Positions 57,708 to 64,000 of a stretch of 64,000 bases of DNA are shown piece by piece (within the stretch, counting starts at the first letter, position 1; each line of letters opens with the position of its first letter). A model generated the notes under the pieces. The model was not told where the DNA came from and made no database searches. It saw only the letters and a list, made by a program, of their open reading frames with translations. Both the position numbers and the translations under genes were made by a program. The stretch is from Clytia hemisphaerica (Eukaryota; Cnidaria; Hydrozoa; Leptothecata; Clytiidae), in contig CACVBU010000975.1 in the NCBI GenBank assembly GCA_902728285.1, positions 648,637-712,636 on the forward strand, read 5' to 3'.

Positions 57708-59756
57708 ATGCGGCAGTTAGACTTAAGTTCAGTCACTCATAATGACACAGAGAAAATCATCCCTACAAATGAACCTTTAAAGAAGCCGCCACTTCCACAG
57801 ATTGATCTCAAATGTAACATCGAAAAAGACGTTATTCCCCAGTCTAATGAGAACGGTGGAATCGAGGCTAATGTAGTTGTTAACGAGAACGGAGAATTAA
57901 CATCAGCTCGGTCGTCACGATCGAGTAGTTTGAATTCTAATGATAACAAAATGTCAAGTGTAAACCGACCTTTAAACGGAGGAGGGCCCGCTTATGAGAG
58001 AAGATTATTGAAAAAGAAACTGACAGTGCCTGAGATTTCGTTTGATGATTTTTCGGTAGATGACTACCATGTCGATGATGAAACGAGAAATCGAATTCTC
58101 GATTACAAAAGTGATGCCGAAAAATACTCGGTGGGAGTCGTTAGACATCGGAAATATAGTTTTAACGACAAATTAAGACATTTGGTTGATGTGGCCACAC
58201 ATCATAATCATCACAAAGATCAACCGACAATGACAACAACAGCACCGAGTAATAAGGAAAAAGCAGCCGCAGCCGTTAAGAAACTCATCAAATCACCGAG
58301 TTTGTTAAGAAAAAGTCCATCATTCAGTAAAACGACCGACTCTTGTGTGTCATCTTCGACCGAGAACGAACAACGAGAAAAGCGGAAGAAACGAAAAATA
58401 TCGCTCGGTAAACGAACTCGTAAATCGTCGAAAGGACCGATCGAAAAACCGAAAGAACCGGATGACGAGAAAGAAATTTCAAGCAAACCAGAACGAACCA
58501 CAAAATTTCGGCGCCGTAAATTAGTCAAATCACAAAGTGAATCATCACTCGCCATGTATAATGTCAGTAAATCCAAAATGATTTTACTTTATTCCGGTGA
58601 TTCACCTGCGAAACGTAACAACAGTACATCACATTCCAATCGAAACAGAGTTGATATCTTACGAAAAGAAAGTATGGATAGTCGAAGCTCTTCGGAATAC
58701 GAAGAATGCAGTAGCGCGCTATCTGATTTCGAAACTGTTCATAACAGCGGTACGAAATCGCGTAAAGTACGATCGAATTTCGCGAAACGTGTTTGGAAAT
58801 CAATCAATAGTTTATTATTCGATGAACAATCCTCACCTCCACAAACCAAACATTTAAACACGCCTCCCTCGATTAGAAGACGCCATTCGACTAAATCGTA
58901 TAAAAAATCACGTTCCATGCCGACTGGTTTGAATCGGATCAAATCGTTTAGTGGTCGTAAAACGTCCCTTTTACGCGGTGACGATACGATTAGAGACGAT
59001 TTCACATTAATGAAAAAGAAGAACTCCCTTGATATGTCAATGAAATTTTTAGGCGTGCCGAGTCGATCATGTTCTAAGGAACACGTGGACATTAAGAATA
59101 GCAAACGCAGTAAAAGCATGGATTTTTTAAATGATCATTCACTGCTGCGTAGTAAATCCAGTGACATGTTATTTGAGAAACGAAAGAAAGCTCACTCCAC
59201 TATAACGTCTCGCGAACATCGTAAAAACGTTTGTAAGCAGGGTCTACACTATAAAATCATCGTTTCACATGCGCCTATTGCTGATTATCAAAATATCGAA
59301 GAGGCGCTAGAGTTACCAGAACTAACAAACACTGACGAACATGAAATGCCATCCACACCAATATTACAATCGAAAATGAAGACGGGTCAAGAGAGACGCA
59401 AAGATTACGTTAAAGTTCGTTTACAAGACATGAAGGCCACGTGTCAACGTGAACTTGAGACTTTTTTGGTGGGAAAAGAATATCACGCAGAGAATGTGAA
59501 CCAATGGTGTCGCACGCTCAGCGAATCTATCCAATCACGTATCGTGCAAATCACGGAAGACAATTATAAGATCGTGGCTCAGGTATTTATCGGTGCTTTG
59601 TTTGATGATGGCATCCACGCGGCGGTGCAATGCACGACGAGCAATAACAATGATAATTTTTTCACGGTGACTTTCAAAGGCAAAGATATGTTTGTCGTAG
59701 CTTCGGTGATGACTTTCGAAATTTCGCCGCTTGACACAGGAAATAGTTCTTTGTAG
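57708..59756 (+). CDS. Tctex1-domain protein with long basic serine-rich N-terminus, single coding exon
   Basis: 682 residues without a coding intron. The C-terminal part (about residues 565-675) is a Tctex1/DYNLT-type domain: VKVRLQDMKATCQREL, EYHAENVNQWCRTLSESIQ, YKIVAQVFIGALFDDGIHAA, FKGKDMFVVASVMTFEI. Proteins of this family bind dynein complexes or serve cilia and signalling; several metazoan members have long N-terminal extensions. Residues 1-560 look disordered, very rich in Lys/Arg/Ser, with recurrent basophilic-kinase-like sites (KSRSMP, RSKSMDF, RSKSSDM). An in-frame TGA sits one codon before ATG 57708, fixing the start. A splice acceptor (TTTCTAG, 57683-57689) just upstream points to a 5' UTR intron. 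AATAAA at 60487-60492 would put a 382-bp MITE inside the 3' UTR. Confidence 0.85.
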   Translation: MRQLDLSSVTHNDTEKIIPTNEPLKKPPLPQIDLKCNIEKDVIPQSNENGGIEANVVVNENGELTSARSSRSSSLNSNDNKMSSVNRPLNGGGPAYERRLLKKKLTVPEISFDDFSVDDYHVDDETRNRILDYKSDAEKYSVGVVRHRKYSFNDKLRHLVDVATHHNHHKDQPTMTTTAPSNKEKAAAAVKKLIKSPSLLRKSPSFSKTTDSCVSSSTENEQREKRKKRKISLGKRTRKSSKGPIEKPKEPDDEKEISSKPERTTKFRRRKLVKSQSESSLAMYNVSKSKMILLYSGDSPAKRNNSTSHSNRNRVDILRKESMDSRSSSEYEECSSALSDFETVHNSGTKSRKVRSNFAKRVWKSINSLLFDEQSSPPQTKHLNTPPSIRRRHSTKSYKKSRSMPTGLNRIKSFSGRKTSLLRGDDTIRDDFTLMKKKNSLDMSMKFLGVPSRSCSKEHVDIKNSKRSKSMDFLNDHSLLRSKSSDMLFEKRKKAHSTITSREHRKNVCKQGLHYKIIVSHAPIADYQNIEEALELPELTNTDEHEMPSTPILQSKMKTGQERRKDYVKVRLQDMKATCQRELETFLVGKEYHAENVNQWCRTLSESIQSRIVQITEDNYKIVAQVFIGALFDDGIHAAVQCTTSNNNDNFFTVTFKGKDMFVVASVMTFEISPLDTGNSSL

Positions 59757-59916
59757 AAATTTTATGAGTTCTGATTTTTTGTATCCTATTGATGGGGCGT
59801 TATAAAAGGTAAACCTAAAAAAAAATGTCAAAAATTTTGGTACGATCACAACTCGTCAATTTTGAATTTGCTAATTCTTGCAGGCAAAATATTTTTTATC
59901 AAAGTCTGATTCCTAC

Positions 59917-60298
59917 CCGGGGGGGGGGTACTTAGGCAAAATGGGTGCCGGGTATGTGCGAGCCATAAGGGTACCTTTTCTCATTCCTCAAAAGTCTCTC
60001 AAAGGGGTACAAATTCAAAAGTTAGTCTCTGAAAGGGTCCCAAAATCACGAAAATCAAAAATTTCTCTTTCAAAGGGTCACGATTTCCAAAAACTTTGAC
60101 CAAAATTTGGTGAAAATCAAACCAAAATTTAGAAAAAATGGACCAAAATTTAGGAAAAAGTCTCTCAAAGGGCCCAAATCACCAAAGTCTCTCAAAGGGT
60201 CCCAAAATCACCAAAATTTTGTCTCTCAAAGGGTCGATTTTCGATTTTCGGCTCGGACATACCCGTCACCTTGCAAACCTAGTACCCCCCCCCCCGGG
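59917..60298. mobile_element. 382-bp hAT-like MITE with 8-bp target duplication
   Basis: Inverted ends of about 50 bp start CCGGGGGGGGG(G)TACT and share GGGTATGT(G/C)CGAGCC. ATTCCTAC is duplicated exactly (59909-59916, 60299-60306) and fits the hAT target nTnnnnAn. The body repeats TCTCTCAAAGGG/TCTCTGAAAGGG units. Confidence 0.85.
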
Positions 60299-60903
60299 AT
60301 TCCTACAGAAATAACCTAGACTATTTCTGTCTGTTTCTTCAGAGATTTTAAAGTTCGTTCGGCTTTTTTTCCTCGATGGCTGTGGCTTTTATAATTTGAA
60401 GTCTTTCTATCATTTTAATTTTTTAGTATAATTTTGTTGAAATGTACAGTATCTTAATTTTTCAAAATATCGAAATCAAATTGTTAAATAAAAAATTTCT
60501 GACTGTTTTGCATTGGCTGAAATGAACCCTACCGTCGTCAATATAATAAGGGTATTCGGCTGAAATGGGTGATATTCAGATTGTTTGACCTAACTTTTGC
60601 CCTGTAAACTTCTTCTACGCCATATACTAGAAATAAAACTCAATTATTTTTACTACAATTATGGCCATAATATTTGGCACAAAAGGAATTTCCCTGCAAA
60701 ATCTTAAAAACCGCGAGTTGTTTTTAAGTGCCTTAACTAAATGTTGGAAAGTAGAGTTTTAACACATCCCCTTCTCACAGACCCTCTAGGGCCCCTTCCC
60801 ACTGGAAAAATTGGAAAATTTATCGACCCCGGTGGACAATTATACTCCGATTGGATCAGGTCCGGTTATCGTGGTCGCTGGTTGGATTCTTTAACAGTGA
60901 ACA

Positions 60904-61870
60904 GAACTGTTAAAGAATCCGCCCCCAGCGTATTTTACTGACCAAAAACTGTTTAAGAATCCGCCCCCCTTCAGTTAAAGAATCCACCCCTACTGTTTAA
61001 GAATCCACCCCTCTTCAGTTTAACAATCTGCCCCTCTTCAGTTTAACAATCCACCCCTACTGTTTAAGAATTTTCCCCTTTTCAGTTTAAGAATCCGCCC
61101 CCCTTCAGTTTAACAATCCGCCCCCCTTCAGTTTAACAATCTGCCCCTCTTCAGTTTAACAATCCACCCCTACTGTTTAAGAATCCACCCCTTTTCAGTT
61201 TAAGAATCCACCCCTCTTCAGTTAAAGAATCCACCCCTTTTCAGTTTAAGAATCCGCCCCCTTCAGTTTAAGAATCCACCCCCCTTCAGTTTAACATTCC
61301 GCCCCTTTTCAGTTTAAGAATCCACCCCTCTTCAGTTTAAGAATCCACCCCTCTTCAGTTTAACAATCCACCCCTTTTCAGTTCAACAATCCGCCCTTCT
61401 TCAGTTAAAGAATCCACCCCTACTGTTTAAAAATCCGCCCCTTTTCAGTTTAAGAATATGCCCCTCTTCAGTTTAACAATCTGCCCCTCTTCAGTTAAAA
61501 CCGAGTTTATGTATCGGACGATATCGAGGGTGACGGTAAGTGAAATCGATACAAAACAAAGTCGATAGTTGATGTACAGCTCTATATCGCCTTTGCTCAC
61601 CTAAACAGACAACGGTATCTTGGTGTTTTTACCGTCGTCGAGCAAAGTTGACGGCGATTTCGGCCCCATGTCAGCTTTGCTTTATACCGTCCTGCTCGAT
61701 TTATGTCGAATACATAAACTCGCTAAGGAATCCACCCCTACTGTTTAACAATCCGCCCCTCTTTAGTTTAACAATCCGCCTCTACTGTTTAAGAATCCGC
61801 CCTTCTTCAGTTAAAGAATCCACTCCTTTTCAGTTTAACAATTCACCCCTCTGTTTAAGAGCCTACCCCA
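60904..61870. repeat. Minisatellite of 20-23 bp units, invaded by a MITE
   Basis: About 35 units of the type CAGTTTAAGAATCCACCCC(TCTT) run from about 60904 to 61500 and continue at 61725-61870. Units vary between AAGAATCC and AACAATCC/CTG and between CCACCCC and CCGCCCC. The array is broken at 61501-61724 by an element of the AGTTTATGTAT family. No coding sequence. Confidence 0.85.
61501..61724. mobile_element. MITE with CGAGTTTATGTAT ends inside the satellite
   Basis: Ends CCGAGTTTATGTATCGGAC and, reversed, AGCGAGTTTATGTATTCGAC. The body has GACGGTAAG and TTTTTACCGTCGTCGA like its relatives. Satellite units lie directly on both sides. Confidence 0.75.
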
Positions 61871-61950
61871 AAGCCATCTAAGGTTCTACTGGAAGACACA
61901 TAGGGGAAACTTAAGTTTAAAAGATTAGATACCAGTTTCCTTTTTTTTAA

Positions 61951-63987
61951 CCCTTTCCCGACGCACGGGCCATTGGGGGCCAATTTTGGAACTAAATTTC
62001 AAATTGCCATACCTTGCAAAAACTAAGGACTTGGTTCAGCTAAATCTTAAACAAAATAAGATGGCTTTTGGAGCAGTTCCCACAAAAACGATTTATTTTC
62101 TAAAGTTTTGTATTTGAGTAGGCTAGCATCATATGTAAAAGATGGCTAAAGTAGATTTTATTATTTTATTTTGAAAAAATCTCAAGGCTTAGAACTGGAA
62201 CTTTTGTCCATAAGAATCACTATTTATGAGCATATAAACTAACGTTCTAAACTATAAGTCAAATCATTTCCTGTTTTGATTGGACAAATGTGTTTTTGGT
62301 CATGAAACTGAATTTCAAGAAAGTCTCTGAGTTTCGGTTTGGATCATTGGGTCACTTGCAGTGTTTTCATAAGAAAGTAGTAAAAAAAAACAGTTTTTCG
62401 ATTCAGATTAGTTTGATATGCTTGACATTTTACTTATGTTGAATTGTGAAATGTTTGATAATGACTAAACCCAATTTTTGAACTATAATTTATAAGAAAC
62501 GCTAATGTATCACCTGTTTACAAAAAAGGAAACAAAAATATAGCTGAAAACTACCGTCCGATTAGCCTGACATCCATTGTGTGTCGAATGATGGAAAAGA
62601 TTCTTAAAACACATATTATGTCACATCTAGAGCAAGAGAAACTGCTTTCTAACAAGCAACATGGTTTTATCAATCGCCGATCAACAGTAACACAACTGCT
62701 AAACTATCTAGATGTGTGTACCGAAGACATTGCTAACGGTAAAGCTGTTGACGCAGTATACTTTGACTTTGCAAAGGCATTCGACTCAGTTCCCCACCAA
62801 AGGCTCTTAATCAAATTAGAAGCCTACGGAATAAGAAATAAGTTGCTTGAATGGATCAGATACTTCCTGAAGGATCGATTTCAGATAGTTAAAGTGAATG
62901 GAGCTGAATCCGAAAAACAATTAGTTCTTAGTGGAGTACCCCAAGGTAGTGTCCTATAGGGCCTACCCTTTTTGTTCTATACATCAACGATTTACCGGAT
63001 TCAATTAAATCACAACTCTTTCTATTTGCTGACGACACTAACTTGTCAATAAAGTAGAATCAATTGAAGATGCACTTATAATCCAGGAGGACATCGATCG
63101 ACTACAGCAATGGTCAGATACGTGGCTTTTAAAATTTCATCCCGACAAATGTCATGTACTAACGTTAGGTAAGCCGAATATAATTAAACATGTACATCAA
63201 TACACACTCGGAGGAAATTTACTGAAACATGTACAATTCGAAAAGGATCTCGGAGTTATCTTTGACCAAAATCTCTCATTCGACCAACATATATCAAACC
63301 AAGTAAAAAAGGCAAACTCAATGACTGGTCTAATTAGAAGAACCTTCACGTATCTCACTCCTGAATTATTCCGTAAACTTTACATAACATTTGTCAGGCC
63401 CCACCTATATGCACAAGTCATTTGGTCACCAAAACTAAAAAAACACAAAAAGCTTATAGAAGGTGTTCAGCGGCGCGCTACAAAAACGGTTGAAACATGT
63501 GGACGACTATGTTATGAAAGCAGACTACAAAGAATTGGAATCCCAAGTCTAAAATATAGGCGTGCGGTAAGTGATATGGTTGAGATCTTTAAACATTTAA
63601 ATCACTATGAAAAATCGTGTGTTCCTAAGAAATTTAACCAACGAATAAGACCAATGAGAACACATAATTCTGAACTGGTAAGAATTTTCGGGAACGATGG
63701 TGTCCGTGGACCCCAGAGCAACTCCCTTTACTATCGGGGTATTCAACAGTGGAATAGCCTACCTGAAAAAGTAGTTAAATCATCTACAATACAAGAGTTT
63801 AAAGTAAACCTCGGTCTAGCTTGGAAAGAGAAAATGTTTGAGTATGATTGAAATTGTCACTATTGTTGCATATCTGTTTGAAGTTATCCTTTGTTAACGA
63901 CATTGGCGCTCAGAGGTTTAACTCGATCGCTCATTATTACTATGACATTGAACAATTTTGACCATAAATTGAGTCACAGTGAAAGGG
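61951..63987. mobile_element. Possible piggyBac-like element interrupted by a LINE
   Basis: The left reads TTAA then CCCTTTCCCGACGCACGGG; the right reads GTGAAAGGG then TTAT. Matching CCCTTTC ends and a TTAA on the left recall piggyBac-type termini. The inverted match is only about 7-8 bp and the right TTAA is imperfect, so this is tentative. Confidence 0.35.
62490..63851 (+). pseudogene. Broken non-LTR retrotransposon reverse transcriptase (CR1/jockey-like)
   Basis: 5'-truncated LINE open frame. It begins near PVYKKGNKNIAENYRPISL and has the RT landmarks NYRPISL, FAKAFDSVPH, SGVPQGSVL and, in another frame, FADDTNLS. Its C-terminal part includes RRTFTYLTPELFRKLYITFV and IQQWNSLP. A stop (TAG) plus a one-base shift follows SGVPQGSVL near 62956, and another stop follows DDTNLSIK near 63056, so it cannot be translated as one protein. 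No endonuclease domain lies in the window and no clear poly(A) follows 63851. Confidence 0.85.
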
Positions 63988-64000
63988 TTATATGTGTTTC

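Noticed and set aside
57737..58576. Minus-strand frames inside the Tctex1-domain gene
   Set aside because: They are shadows of a 682-codon frame with a recognisable domain and a fixed start.
60904..61870. CRISPR-like array
   Set aside because: Units are contiguous with no unique spacers, and the genome is eukaryotic. It is a minisatellite.

Overview
The window is animal nuclear DNA: genes have GT-AG introns, AT-rich non-coding sequence and many short non-autonomous transposons. The proteins are animal families (a giant LDL-receptor-related protein, UBE2J2, hyccin, NTPCR, a Tctex1-domain protein, a 7TM receptor fragment). It looks like an invertebrate, because introns are mostly 0.2-1 kb, tRNA-headed SINEs are frequent and MITE families are dense. 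I cannot name the phylum from sequence alone.

Layout. Positions 1-21233 (minus strand) hold the 5' part of one LRP1/LRP2-class receptor gene, read from a signal-peptide exon at 21185-21233 down to the window's left edge. I placed 29 exons; all 28 junctions agree in phase, giving about 2125 residues, and the gene continues past position 1. Positions 21.3-31.0 kb have no gene I can support but are full of nested transposons. UBE2J2 (31014-33984) and hyccin/FAM126 (34827-40700) follow head to tail on the plus strand, less than 0.9 kb apart. A truncated 7TM receptor-like reading frame lies at 42872-43519. NTPCR (43907-48090) has five exons. Positions 48.1-57.7 kb are gene-poor and repeat-rich. 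A single-exon Tctex1-domain protein lies at 57708-59756. The right end has a hAT-like MITE, a 20-23 bp satellite invaded by another MITE, and a broken LINE reverse transcriptase inside a possible piggyBac-like element.

The genes do not form an obvious pathway. LRP is a cell-surface endocytic receptor, UBE2J2 a tail-anchored ER ubiquitin-conjugating enzyme, hyccin a plasma-membrane PI4-kinase complex subunit, NTPCR a soluble NTPase, and the Tctex1 protein probably a dynein- or cilium-linked adaptor.

The most unusual content is mobile DNA. It includes a 1.48 kb foldback element whose empty insertion site is also present in the window, and MITEs whose bodies repeat an AAGAAC or TGCTTA word. One family has 3-bp target duplications (three copies) and another carries AGTTTATGTAT ends. 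In the receptor, a 15-residue in-frame insert sits inside the calcium loop of one LDL-A module. I did not find a convincing wholly new biological system.
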